A DNA stretch of 13,909 nucleotides from Candidatus Mcinerneyibacteriota bacterium (GTDB lineage Bacteria; AUK180; JAQVHJ01): assembly GCA_030630935.1 (NCBI GenBank), contig DAOVMD010000029.1:1-13909 (forward strand), in the 5' to 3' direction. A model generated the notes under the pieces. The model ran no database searches and had not been told where the DNA came from. It saw only the letters and a list, made by a program, of their open reading frames with translations. Every line of letters begins with the position of its first letter. The first letter of the stretch is position 1. Shown here piece by piece: positions 6,380 through 13,885 of this stretch. A program made the position numbers and the translations under genes.

Positions 6380-9333
6380 TGAAGGCAATAAAAACAATTC
6401 TGATTAGTCTTATTCTCCTTGCTGCTGCTTCATTAAATATATTCTCTGAAGAAGGCGGTATAGTCGATCCTCTCTATAACCTTGCCGGGAGTGCAAGAAT
6501 CCTTGCAATGGGCAATGCATTTGTCGGGTTAGCTGATGAGCCAGGGGCAATGTTTCATAATCCTGCCGGGCTTACACAGTTAAAGATGAGAGGTATAATT
6601 TTTGAAACTCAAAGTTTTAATGATCCATCTATTCAATATACTTCACTTGGTTATGTTGCTCCACTTGGGAAAAAGGGTATATTAAACCTGGGAATTTACA
6701 ATTTATCCGTAACAGGAATTGAAGGAAGAGATGAAGATAATAATATTACGGAAAAATTTTCTTATCAGAAAACCATGACTCTGATAGGTGCGGGCTGGAA
6801 TTGCAAGAAGGAGTTATCAATTGGGAGTAACCTTTTAATTCTAAACGAAAAAATGCTTGAAAAAGAAGCATCGGGATTCGGGGTGAATGTCTCCTTTTTT
6901 TATAGGCCATTTAATGAGTTCACAGTTCAGATTAATGAGGCAAAAGATAAAGCAGATGCTCTCTTGAATTCCATTACTTCAGACCTTTATAAAGACTTAC
7001 ATGAAAAGTTGCGGGAAGGAAAGTTTAGTGAAGTTTTAGATATGTTCCCGGGTGTCCTTTCCATTGACCCGTTAAACCCTAAGGCTATGCATCTGGCAAT
7101 TAAAACTTCGCGAAAGAAGAAATTTCAATTTTCTGATACTTCAATCCAGCCGCTGATTGAATTTAAGAACAATCTCTTTGAAACTGATAATGTAATTGAA
7201 GCTCATTACTGTACATTGATTATTCTGACTTTATTAGAAAAGGATGAAAGGAAGAATATTGATCATCAACTTAAAGAGATTAATAAATCTGTTTTAAAAC
7301 TCATTAATGATAAAGAACAATATATTAATGAATTAATTGAAAACAATGATTGGGATACTGCCTTTTACGAGATTCAGAAAGGCGAAGAAATTACAGGATT
7401 CAAAGCAAGGTTTATAAAGCTCAGGTTTTCATTACGTGATCGGGTCATTAAGAAAAAGGGGAAACATTTCTTAAAGAAGATAGGTTATGAACTTTATAAC
7501 CAGGGTATGAATAACCTTGAAAAGAATCAGGTTAAGGAAGCTCTGATTAAATTTAAAGCTGCCATATTTCTATTCGATAATTTCCTGGATAACAGATTCA
7601 CATCCGGACTCACATTTGAAAATGTTGTCACTCCAAAAATCCGTTTAGACCAAGATTATGATGAGAAACCATTCGCACTTAAGTTTGGAATTGCCTATAA
7701 GTTCAGAACCTTAAACCTAAATTCGTCATTACAGATTGAAAAGACAAAGGAACTTCCAGTTCAGGCATTAATTGGTTTTGAATATCTAATATTTAAAGAA
7801 AGATTAGGATTGCGGTTTGGGTTCAATAAAGACCGGCTCACGGGTGGATTTGGTGTTAACATTAAAAACACAACCGTTGATTATGCCGTTACAGACACGA
7901 AGTTGGGAATAAACCATAAGTTCTCAATTACATATCGATTTGGAAAGGAATATGCAAGGAGTCCAATTGACCTCTTTAACCAGGGCGAACTTTTTTACCA
8001 GGAAAAAAATTATACTGAAGCCATCGCTTCCTGGGAAGAGGCTCTCAAGCTGGACCCGACTTACACCAGACCAAGAGAACGTCTGGTAAAAGTAAATAAG
8101 ATCATTGATAAAAAGGTTAAAGCACTTATGGAGTCGGGTGAGGAGAATTATAGCAACGATAATTTCACGGATGCAATGAAAGCTTTCCGCGAAGTACTCA
8201 CATTCCGGCCAAATAATTTTAGAGCAAATGAATACTTGATAAAATTAGACGCTGCTTCAAGAAAATATATTGCATCACTTGAAGTTGAAGCAAAAACCGC
8301 GATCGCTTCAAACGATATTCAAACTGCTCTCTTGAAATTAAATGAAATCTTGGAGATTGATCCAGCGAGAAAAGATATTATATCAAAATTAAATTCGTTA
8401 AAGAAACTGAGAAATATTGAGATTAATAAAGGCCTTGCAGAAGTTGAACAGCTTATCAAGAGCGGAAATGATGCTCAAGCACTTGAAATGATGGAGATGC
8501 TCTTGAAACTTGACCCGCAAAATAAAGTTTTAGCGAAGAAATTTACTAAAATAAAAAATGAAATTGTGCTAAAAACAGAGACTCAACAGACTCTTGCAAG
8601 CATCGACCACTTATTAGAAGCCAGGAGATTCAATGAGGCTCTGAGCCAGGTGGATAACTTAATAATAAAGACCGGGGAAATCGAACAGCTTATAAAAAAG
8701 CGCTCAGAAATTCATGATGCAAAATCAAAATATTTAAAGGAATTATTAATTAAAGCAAATCTCATTGTCTCAAATAAAAATTATTCAAAGGCAATTGAAC
8801 TTTACGAACAAGTTCTTAAGGTTGACCCTGACAATTTAGAGGGACAGGAACAATTATTTGAATTAAGGAATAAATCTGTTGATTCCGGAAAATTGAGGGC
8901 GTATCTATCTTCTGCACAGAATTTTTTTAAAAAGAAGGAATATGTAAAGGCTAAGAAGTATGTTGAAAAAGCACTCCAGCTTGACCCTGGTAATGCAGAA
9001 GCAAAATTATTAAAGTCCAGGTTAAACAAACTTTCAACTGCATCATTTGCCGCATTCGTGGAAGAAGCAGAGCAGAACCTGAGTGCTGGGAATATTGAAT
9101 CAGCCATTGATTACTGGGCGCAAGCTTTAAGGATTAAACGTGATTCCAAAATTAAGAAGAAGCTTGTTGAAAATGTTATTAATCTTGGAATTCAATATTA
9201 TAGAAAGGAGGAATTGAAGAAAGCCCTGGAAGTTTGGAAGATAGGTTTACAATTCGACCCAACGAATAAAGAGCTTCGGGATAACATCAAAAGAGTACAA
9301 ACGGAACTGGAGAAACTGGAAAATATTAAATGA
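6376..9333 (+). CDS. PorV/UPF0164-like outer-membrane barrel protein with TPR-like insert and long TPR tail
   Basis: An envelope protein of 985 residues. A signal peptide spans about 1-24. Residues 30-178 resemble the start of PorV/UPF0164-type barrels: SARILAMGNAFVGLADEPGA followed by HNPAGL, then alternating amphipathic strands. About 181-408 is a charged, helix-rich stretch with TPR-like pieces (204-240 and 371-407). Barrel-like strands resume at about 409-526 (FALKFGIAYKF, ALIGFEYLIF, LGLRFGFN, FSITYRFG). From 530 to the end are about nine TPR-like units, typically ending in LDP or IDP (for example EALKLDPTY, EQVLKVDPDN, EKALQLDPGN). This predicts a barrel with a periplasmic or surface TPR scaffold, which is unusual. 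The tandem ATG at 6376/6379 overlaps the preceding stop, and the stop overlaps the cyclase start. Function is unknown; T9SS PorV-like shuttle or assembly roles are conjecture. Confidence 0.72.
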   Translation: MMKAIKTILISLILLAAASLNIFSEEGGIVDPLYNLAGSARILAMGNAFVGLADEPGAMFHNPAGLTQLKMRGIIFETQSFNDPSIQYTSLGYVAPLGKKGILNLGIYNLSVTGIEGRDEDNNITEKFSYQKTMTLIGAGWNCKKELSIGSNLLILNEKMLEKEASGFGVNVSFFYRPFNEFTVQINEAKDKADALLNSITSDLYKDLHEKLREGKFSEVLDMFPGVLSIDPLNPKAMHLAIKTSRKKKFQFSDTSIQPLIEFKNNLFETDNVIEAHYCTLIILTLLEKDERKNIDHQLKEINKSVLKLINDKEQYINELIENNDWDTAFYEIQKGEEITGFKARFIKLRFSLRDRVIKKKGKHFLKKIGYELYNQGMNNLEKNQVKEALIKFKAAIFLFDNFLDNRFTSGLTFENVVTPKIRLDQDYDEKPFALKFGIAYKFRTLNLNSSLQIEKTKELPVQALIGFEYLIFKERLGLRFGFNKDRLTGGFGVNIKNTTVDYAVTDTKLGINHKFSITYRFGKEYARSPIDLFNQGELFYQEKNYTEAIASWEEALKLDPTYTRPRERLVKVNKIIDKKVKALMESGEENYSNDNFTDAMKAFREVLTFRPNNFRANEYLIKLDAASRKYIASLEVEAKTAIASNDIQTALLKLNEILEIDPARKDIISKLNSLKKLRNIEINKGLAEVEQLIKSGNDAQALEMMEMLLKLDPQNKVLAKKFTKIKNEIVLKTETQQTLASIDHLLEARRFNEALSQVDNLIIKTGEIEQLIKKRSEIHDAKSKYLKELLIKANLIVSNKNYSKAIELYEQVLKVDPDNLEGQEQLFELRNKSVDSGKLRAYLSSAQNFFKKKEYVKAKKYVEKALQLDPGNAEAKLLKSRLNKLSTASFAAFVEEAEQNLSAGNIESAIDYWAQALRIKRDSKIKKKLVENVINLGIQYYRKEELKKALEVWKIGLQFDPTNKELRDNIKRVQTELEKLENIK

Positions 9334-10727
9334 AAATAAGTATCAGGTTTAAAATTTCATCATTGATAATTCTTTTAATCAGTCTTCTGATGGTAACGAT
9401 ATCTACTATTGTTCTTAAAGACCAGAGCATCATTCTGAAGGAGGAAATGCGGAAAGCAGCCGAGGCAATTGCGAGGAACTTATCAGCGAATGCAAAGGAA
9501 TCCCTTCTTCTTGAGCGTTATCTTGATCTGGATTCCCTTGTATTTGAAGCTCAAAAAAATGTCGGGGTTAAATTCATTGCAATTGCAGATAAAAAAAATA
9601 TTATTCGAGCACACACCGATATAAATTTAAGAAATAAAGAATATAAAAACCCCAATAATATTAGGATAAATGAAAAGGATAATTCACTTGAATACCTCGA
9701 TAAAGATAAGAACTTGAATTATTATCTGTCCTTCCCTATTAAGAAAAAAGGTAAGTTACTCGGAACAGTTTACCTCGGGTATTCGCAGCAGCATATATTA
9801 ACAGCTCTGAAGAAAGCTGAAAAGAAAATGATTTTCTTTACAATATCTTCAATTCTGTTTGGAATACTGGGGGCATTGATGCTCAGTTCTTATATATCAA
9901 AACCAATTAAACTTTTAGCAAAGGGCACAAGAGAGATTGCAAATGAAAACTTTGAATATAGAATTCCTATTAAAACAAATGATGAGATCGGGGATCTGAC
10001 AATCGCATTTAACCAGATGGCAAATGACCTACAGCATAAAGAATTGATTAAGTCCGCATTTAAACGGTATGTCTCATCACAGGTCCTTGACCAGATAATT
10101 GCTGACCCTGATTTCTTAAAAAAATTAGGTGGAGAAAGGAAAATCCTAACCGTGCTCTTCTCAGATATTAGAGGGTTCACACCATTATCGGAAGCTCTTG
10201 CTCCGGAAGAAGTTATTACTCTCCTGAACGACTACCTCGATGGAATGACAGAGATTATCTTCTTAAATAACGGGATCATTGATAAATTCATTGGTGATGC
10301 AATCATGGCTGTCTGGGGTGCATTACAAGTTAATATGACCCCGGCTGAACAAGCCTATTATGCCGTAAAGGCTGCAGTCGAAATGCAGGAGAAATTAACT
10401 GAATTACAGGTTAAGTGGACCGCGCTGGGAAGGAAAACCGTCCAGGTCGGAATTGGAATTAATACAGGTGCAGTCGTTGTCGGGAATATCGGGTCAACCC
10501 AGAGAATAGAATATACTGTCATTGGCGATAATGTCAATATCGCTGCAAGAATGGAAGAAAATGCAAAACCGGGACAAACGCTAATTTCTGATACTACTTA
10601 TAACTTAATACAACATTATGTGAAAGCAAATAAATTAGAGCCTATGAAAGTTAAGGGTAAATCAAAACTACTTCATGTCTATGAAGTATTAGAATTTAAA
10701 ACAGGATTTGATCAAGAGAAAATATGA
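9330..10727 (+). CDS. Membrane-bound class III adenylate cyclase with periplasmic sensor and HAMP domain
   Basis: The enzyme makes cAMP from ATP. Layout: transmembrane helix 1 (about 9-29), extracytoplasmic sensor region (about 32-165, containing VGVKFIAIADKKN, cache-like in style), transmembrane helix 2 (about 167-188), HAMP domain (about 187-240, with P192 and NDEIGDL at 217-223), then the catalytic domain (about 265-455). Metal-binding aspartates are D279 (FSDIRGFT) and D323 (KFIGDAIMAV). The substrate-selecting pair is K319 and T396 (EYTVIGD), the class IIIb adenylate pattern. N403 and R407 (NIAAR) are the transition-state residues. All catalytic residues are present, so it should be an active homodimer. 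It starts in an ATGA overlap with the barrel gene and ends in one with the permease gene, suggesting that an envelope signal is converted to cAMP. The sensor ligand is unknown. Guanylate cyclase activity is less likely. Confidence 0.93.
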   Translation: MKISIRFKISSLIILLISLLMVTISTIVLKDQSIILKEEMRKAAEAIARNLSANAKESLLLERYLDLDSLVFEAQKNVGVKFIAIADKKNIIRAHTDINLRNKEYKNPNNIRINEKDNSLEYLDKDKNLNYYLSFPIKKKGKLLGTVYLGYSQQHILTALKKAEKKMIFFTISSILFGILGALMLSSYISKPIKLLAKGTREIANENFEYRIPIKTNDEIGDLTIAFNQMANDLQHKELIKSAFKRYVSSQVLDQIIADPDFLKKLGGERKILTVLFSDIRGFTPLSEALAPEEVITLLNDYLDGMTEIIFLNNGIIDKFIGDAIMAVWGALQVNMTPAEQAYYAVKAAVEMQEKLTELQVKWTALGRKTVQVGIGINTGAVVVGNIGSTQRIEYTVIGDNVNIAARMEENAKPGQTLISDTTYNLIQHYVKANKLEPMKVKGKSKLLHVYEVLEFKTGFDQEKI

Positions 10728-11605
10728 ATAACTTCATAACGTTAATCTCATCGCTTTTCATTATTACTTTACAAACCTCTACTCCTTTATTATTTGCGGC
10801 TTTAGGTGGAATCCTATCAGAAAGAAGCGGTGTAATTAATATTGGCCTTGAAGGAATGATGTTAACAGGAGCATTTGCCGGCGGAGCAATAGGAGTACTA
10901 ACAGGAAATCCATGGATTGGAATACTCGGAGCAATTTTCGCAGGAAGTATCATGGGCTTGATCCACGCGGTGTTCTGTTTAAAATTAAGAGCTAATCATG
11001 TAATATCAGGATTAGCAATTAATATCTTCGCAAGCGGTTTAACAATTTTCCTAACTCAGGCATTTTTCAATGGAGAACGATCTTTTGAAATCACTAAGAG
11101 ATTCACCAGTATCGGTCCATTCATTCCTCTTGTTTACATTGGTATTCTTCTTGTCTTTATTTTACAAGGATTCCTCTATCGAATTCCTACAGGGCTTCGA
11201 TTGCGTGCAACCGGTGAACTTCCAATTGCTGCTGATACAGCCGGGGTTAACGTTATGAAATATAAGTTCATGGCCGTGATCGCAAGCGGTGCTCTGGCTG
11301 CAATCGGAGGGGCATACCTGCCATACTTCGCAGGGTCGTTCACAAAAGATATGTCGGCAGGAAGAGGATATATCGCTCTTGCAGCAGTAATCTTTGGAAA
11401 TTGGAATCCTGGAAGAGCATTTATTGCATGCTTGATTTTCGGGTTAGCAGAAGCTATGCAGATGACATTCTCAAACTCTATAATCCCATCTCAATTTATG
11501 AAAATGCTGCCGTATATTATAACAATTATTGCATTGGTCGGGTTCATCGGAAAATCTACCCCGCCATATTCATTAGGAAAACCGTATGAAAAAAGAGAAA
11601 GTTAA
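10724..11605 (+). CDS. ABC transporter permease, BMP/nucleoside-uptake type (NupQ-like)
   Basis: An inner-membrane permease subunit, 293 residues, of the family that works with BMP/Med-type lipoproteins to import nucleosides or related sugars. Diagnostic stretches are SERSGVINIGLEGMML (32-47), TGLRLRATGE (156-165), DTAGVNV (171-177) and GRGYIALAAVIFGNWNP (213-229). I count about eight hydrophobic segments, which is normal. Transport would need a binding lipoprotein, an ATPase with two nucleotide domains and usually a second permease. None lies downstream in this window, and upstream is the cyclase. The start overlaps the cyclase stop (ATGA), and the 3' end overlaps queH by 20 bases. The partner genes may be elsewhere or lost. 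The family call is firm, the substrate is not. Confidence 0.9.
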   Translation: MNNFITLISSLFIITLQTSTPLLFAALGGILSERSGVINIGLEGMMLTGAFAGGAIGVLTGNPWIGILGAIFAGSIMGLIHAVFCLKLRANHVISGLAINIFASGLTIFLTQAFFNGERSFEITKRFTSIGPFIPLVYIGILLVFILQGFLYRIPTGLRLRATGELPIAADTAGVNVMKYKFMAVIASGALAAIGGAYLPYFAGSFTKDMSAGRGYIALAAVIFGNWNPGRAFIACLIFGLAEAMQMTFSNSIIPSQFMKMLPYIITIIALVGFIGKSTPPYSLGKPYEKRES

Positions 11606-12152
11606 AAAAGAAAAGATTCTATTACATATTTGCTGCGCACCGGATGCAACTTATCCTTCAGAATTATTAAGTAATAATTTTGAGGTTATTGGATATTATT
11701 ATAACCCTAATATGGATTCCGATGAGGAAGATAAAAAAAGATTTGAGGAAACAAAAAAAGTATCTGATTTATTTAAATTCGAACTCATTAACTCGCGGGG
11801 TAATATTAAGGATCGTGAAGAATGGAATAATGCAATTGCAGGATTAGAAAATTTACCGGAAGGTGGAACCCGGTGTTTTAAGTGCATAGAATTCAGGCTT
11901 AAAAAAACCGCAGAGAAAGCGAAAGAGAAGAATATTAAAGTTTTCACTACTACCCTAACTGTAAGTCCGCATAAAAATGCATTCCTTATTAATTCAATCG
12001 GGAAAAATATTGCTGAGAAGTTCAATCTCGAATTTCTTAAATCAAATTTTAAGAAAAACAATGGTTTAAAAAAAACACTGGAATATAGTAAAGAATTTAA
12101 TTTATACAGGCAGAAATATTGCGGCTGTATTTTTAGTAAAAGGAGAAGTTAA
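11586..12152 (+). CDS. queH: Epoxyqueuosine reductase QueH
   Basis: QueH carries out the last step of queuosine synthesis, reducing epoxyqueuosine to queuosine at tRNA position 34. It is the non-orthologous replacement of QueG and carries a [4Fe-4S] cluster. The 188 residues are the right size for the former DUF208 family. Visible signatures are HICCAPD (14-20, paired cysteines C16 and C17), RCFKC (96-100), TTLTVSPHKN (122-131) and the C-terminal YRQKYCGCIFS (174-184, C179 and C181). The lysine-rich start MKKEKVKK comes from reading through the last 20 bases of the permease gene in another frame. The next start able to keep the HICC motif is not evident, so I keep 11586. The other queuosine genes are not in the window. 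The adjacent trmO acts on the same anticodon loop. Confidence 0.93.
   Translation: MKKEKVKKEKILLHICCAPDATYPSELLSNNFEVIGYYYNPNMDSDEEDKKRFEETKKVSDLFKFELINSRGNIKDREEWNNAIAGLENLPEGGTRCFKCIEFRLKKTAEKAKEKNIKVFTTTLTVSPHKNAFLINSIGKNIAEKFNLEFLKSNFKKNNGLKKTLEYSKEFNLYRQKYCGCIFSKRRS
12138..12145 (+). promoter_or_regulatory. Ribosome binding site that selects a TTG start for trmO
   Basis: AAAAGGAG ends 7 bases before TTG at 12153, an ideal spacing. The first in-frame ATG (12162) is 16 bases away, too far for normal use. The TTG also directly follows the queH stop codon (TAA at 12150-12152), which suits coupled reinitiation. The start choice changes the protein by three residues. Confidence 0.7.
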
Positions 12153-12548
12153 TTGAACGAAATGAAATTATCACCAATCGGTATTGTTCATTCTAACTAT
12201 TCAAGAAAAACAAAACACGATTACCTGGACAGGGTTGCGATTGAAGCAAAAATTGAAATTTATCATGAGTTTGTTGATGGGCTATTTAAACTTGAAAAAT
12301 TCAATGAACTGTGGATTCTATTCTGGTTCACCGAGATCGATGAACAGGAAAGACAAACACTGCGTGTTCACCCAAGACGAAACCCTGATAATCCGGAACG
12401 CGGGGTATTTTCAACCAGATCACCGGCAAGGCCTAACCCAATTGGTTTAACAAAAGTTAAGTTACTTAAAATAGAAAAAAACATCTTAACTGTCAAAGGT
12501 TTAGATGCATTTGATAATACATTAATATTAGATATTAAAGAGGTATAA
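12153..12548 (+). CDS. trmO: tRNA t6A37 N6-methyltransferase TrmO (TsaA), single-domain form
   Basis: TrmO uses S-adenosylmethionine to methylate N6 of threonylcarbamoyladenosine at position 37 of certain tRNAs, next to the anticodon. The hallmark region is VHPRR (72-76) followed by RGVFSTRSPARPNPIGLT (83-100), with the N-terminal SPIGIVHS (7-14) and the FWFTEID strand (57-63). At 131 residues it is a single beta-barrel domain, like archaeal and other short TsaA proteins. The E. coli protein is about 235 residues with an extra C-terminal domain. It likely starts at TTG (see the ribosome binding site at 12138-12145). It follows queH without a gap and is followed 9 bases later by the PilZ gene. 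The family assignment is strong. Exact tRNA targets are unknown, and the annotation of short forms as TrmO is by homology. Confidence 0.9.
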   Translation: MNEMKLSPIGIVHSNYSRKTKHDYLDRVAIEAKIEIYHEFVDGLFKLEKFNELWILFWFTEIDEQERQTLRVHPRRNPDNPERGVFSTRSPARPNPIGLTKVKLLKIEKNILTVKGLDAFDNTLILDIKEV

Positions 12549-12553
12549 GGAGG
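12547..12553 (+). promoter_or_regulatory. Consensus ribosome binding site before the GGDEF-PilZ gene
   Basis: AAGGAGG overlaps the trmO stop codon and lies 4 bases before the ATG at 12558. It is the best Shine-Dalgarno match I noticed at any start in this window, so this last gene may be translated well independently of upstream genes. Confidence 0.7.
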
Positions 12554-12557
12554 AATT

Positions 12558-13733
12558 ATGAAATCTGAAGAATTTTTAAATGCTCTTCTTGCAAGACTTA
12601 ATTTTGATGAGAAGAACTTAGAGCTGATTAAGGAAAAAATAAATAATACAAAAGCTTTAGCAAGAACTACGATTTATAAAAATTTATTGAATATGCTGAC
12701 ACACTTGAATGTCTCAAATAAGATAGCAAAGGAACATTTTGAAAGATGTTTCAAGCTTCAAGACGAGTTGAATGCAAAATTAGAGAAACCGGTCTCATTT
12801 AATACTGCTCTAATTGAATACTTCTCCCGATTAAATATGCAGTCGAGTAAACCGGTCATTATAGAATTTGAATTAAGTTCAAAATTAGCTTATAAAAAGA
12901 TTAAAGACAGTGTTACCGGGCTCTGCAATAAAAAATATGGCTATGAGATTCTGAAAAAAGAAGTGGCCCGAACAGCACGATACGGATTAAACTTATCACT
13001 TTTGATAATCGATATTGATGATTTTAAAACCATTAATGAAAAATACAGCCATGAGTTTGGGGATTTACTTCTCAGACATGTTAGTGATATTTTTAAAACA
13101 TGTATAAGGAATATTGATTTGATATATCGAAATGACAGTAATCAATTTGTTTTCATCCTCCCCGAAACACCGGCACTTGGAGCTCTTGAAGTTGGGAACA
13201 GAGTAAGAAAAAAATTGCTCGATGATTATATTACTCCGGATAATAGTGATGCACCGGTAACGGTAAAAGTATCCGGTGGAATTTCGTCTTTTAAAATTGA
13301 TGCTGAAAATATTAATGAGCTGGTTGAATTCGCAATTGAAGCTTTGGTCTCTGCAAAAAATGACGGTGGGAATAAAATATATTTATTCTTCCAGGAAAAA
13401 CGTAGATTCATAAGACTGGATGCTTATTGTAAAGTTGGTTTTCAAGTAGTAGAAGGTAATTCGAGTACAACATTTAGTAAGAATATAAGTGCAGGCGGAC
13501 TTCTATTTGAGAGCGACGCTTTCATCGCATTAAATACCATGATAGAAATCACAATTCAAATACCGGATATCGACTGGATAATTACATCGGTAGGAAGAAT
13601 AATTAGAGTGGAACAACTCCCAAATGGAAAATATGACCTGGGAATTTTCTTTACTGAGATTGATCCGGAAGACCAGAATACAATTCTGAGGTATATTCAG
13701 AATAAAGTTAATCCAAAATTCAATATTTACTAA
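12558..13733 (+). CDS. Degenerate GGDEF domain plus PilZ: probable c-di-GMP receptor
   Basis: A cytoplasmic signalling protein of 391 residues with no membrane segment. Residues 1-110 are helical and of no recognised family. Residues about 112-278 form a GGDEF fold: SVTGLCNKKYG (118-128), then the metal/substrate strand IDIDDFKTIN (151-160) with D152, N160 and the GD at 168-169. The signature loop GG(D/E)EF is replaced by DSNQF at 193-197, so diguanylate cyclase activity should be lost. The product-inhibition I-site RxxD is kept as R184 and D187. Residues about 280-385 are a PilZ domain with both c-di-GMP motifs: RRFIR (282-286, RxxxR) and NISAGG (309-314, NxSxxG). It is therefore likely a c-di-GMP effector with two possible binding sites. 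The output partner is unknown. It has its own strong ribosome binding site. Confidence 0.92.
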   Translation: MKSEEFLNALLARLNFDEKNLELIKEKINNTKALARTTIYKNLLNMLTHLNVSNKIAKEHFERCFKLQDELNAKLEKPVSFNTALIEYFSRLNMQSSKPVIIEFELSSKLAYKKIKDSVTGLCNKKYGYEILKKEVARTARYGLNLSLLIIDIDDFKTINEKYSHEFGDLLLRHVSDIFKTCIRNIDLIYRNDSNQFVFILPETPALGALEVGNRVRKKLLDDYITPDNSDAPVTVKVSGGISSFKIDAENINELVEFAIEALVSAKNDGGNKIYLFFQEKRRFIRLDAYCKVGFQVVEGNSSTTFSKNISAGGLLFESDAFIALNTMIEITIQIPDIDWIITSVGRIIRVEQLPNGKYDLGIFFTEIDPEDQNTILRYIQNKVNPKFNIY

Positions 13734-13794
13734 GGACTGATAATAATTATTGCAGTATTAACGTTATTTGTCATTGAGACTGTGTCATAACTAA

Positions 13795-13833
13795 GATTAC
13801 GAAGATGGTTTTTCCGTAATCATGATTTTTTTT
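13795..13833 (+). terminator. Probable intrinsic terminator of the cluster
   Basis: GATTACG (13795-13801) pairs perfectly with CGTAATC (13815-13821) around a 13-base loop, and a run of eight T residues (13826-13833) follows after 4 bases. The stem is only 7 pairs and modest in GC content. The loop may partly close further (AA with TT around a bulged C). An alternative small hairpin pairs TCATGA at 13820-13825 with TCATGA at 13833-13838 across the T run. Its position about 60 bases past the last stop fits the end of the operon. Confidence 0.5.
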
Positions 13834-13885
13834 CATGAAATTTAATGATTTTAATTTTTGTTAGTTAAATAAAAAGAACAAAACC

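Noticed and set aside
8299-8306. GCGATCGC octamer (HIP1-like palindrome)
   Set aside because: I noticed only this occurrence in the window. It fits coding sequence and gives no evidence of an abundant motif.
9203-9216. Shine-Dalgarno-like AAAGGAGG followed by an in-frame TTG inside the TPR gene
   Set aside because: The TTG encodes a leucine within a continuous TPR unit. A start here would give a fragment of under 40 residues.
10724-11605. Reading the permease as part of a complete sugar or nucleoside ABC operon
   Set aside because: No ATPase, lipoprotein or second permease lies next to it in the window, so a full transporter operon cannot be claimed.
11699-12061. 120-codon open frame on the minus strand inside queH
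   Set aside because: It lies fully antisense to a well-identified gene, and its hydrophobic, serine/phenylalanine-rich product is typical of a shadow of lysine-rich coding DNA.
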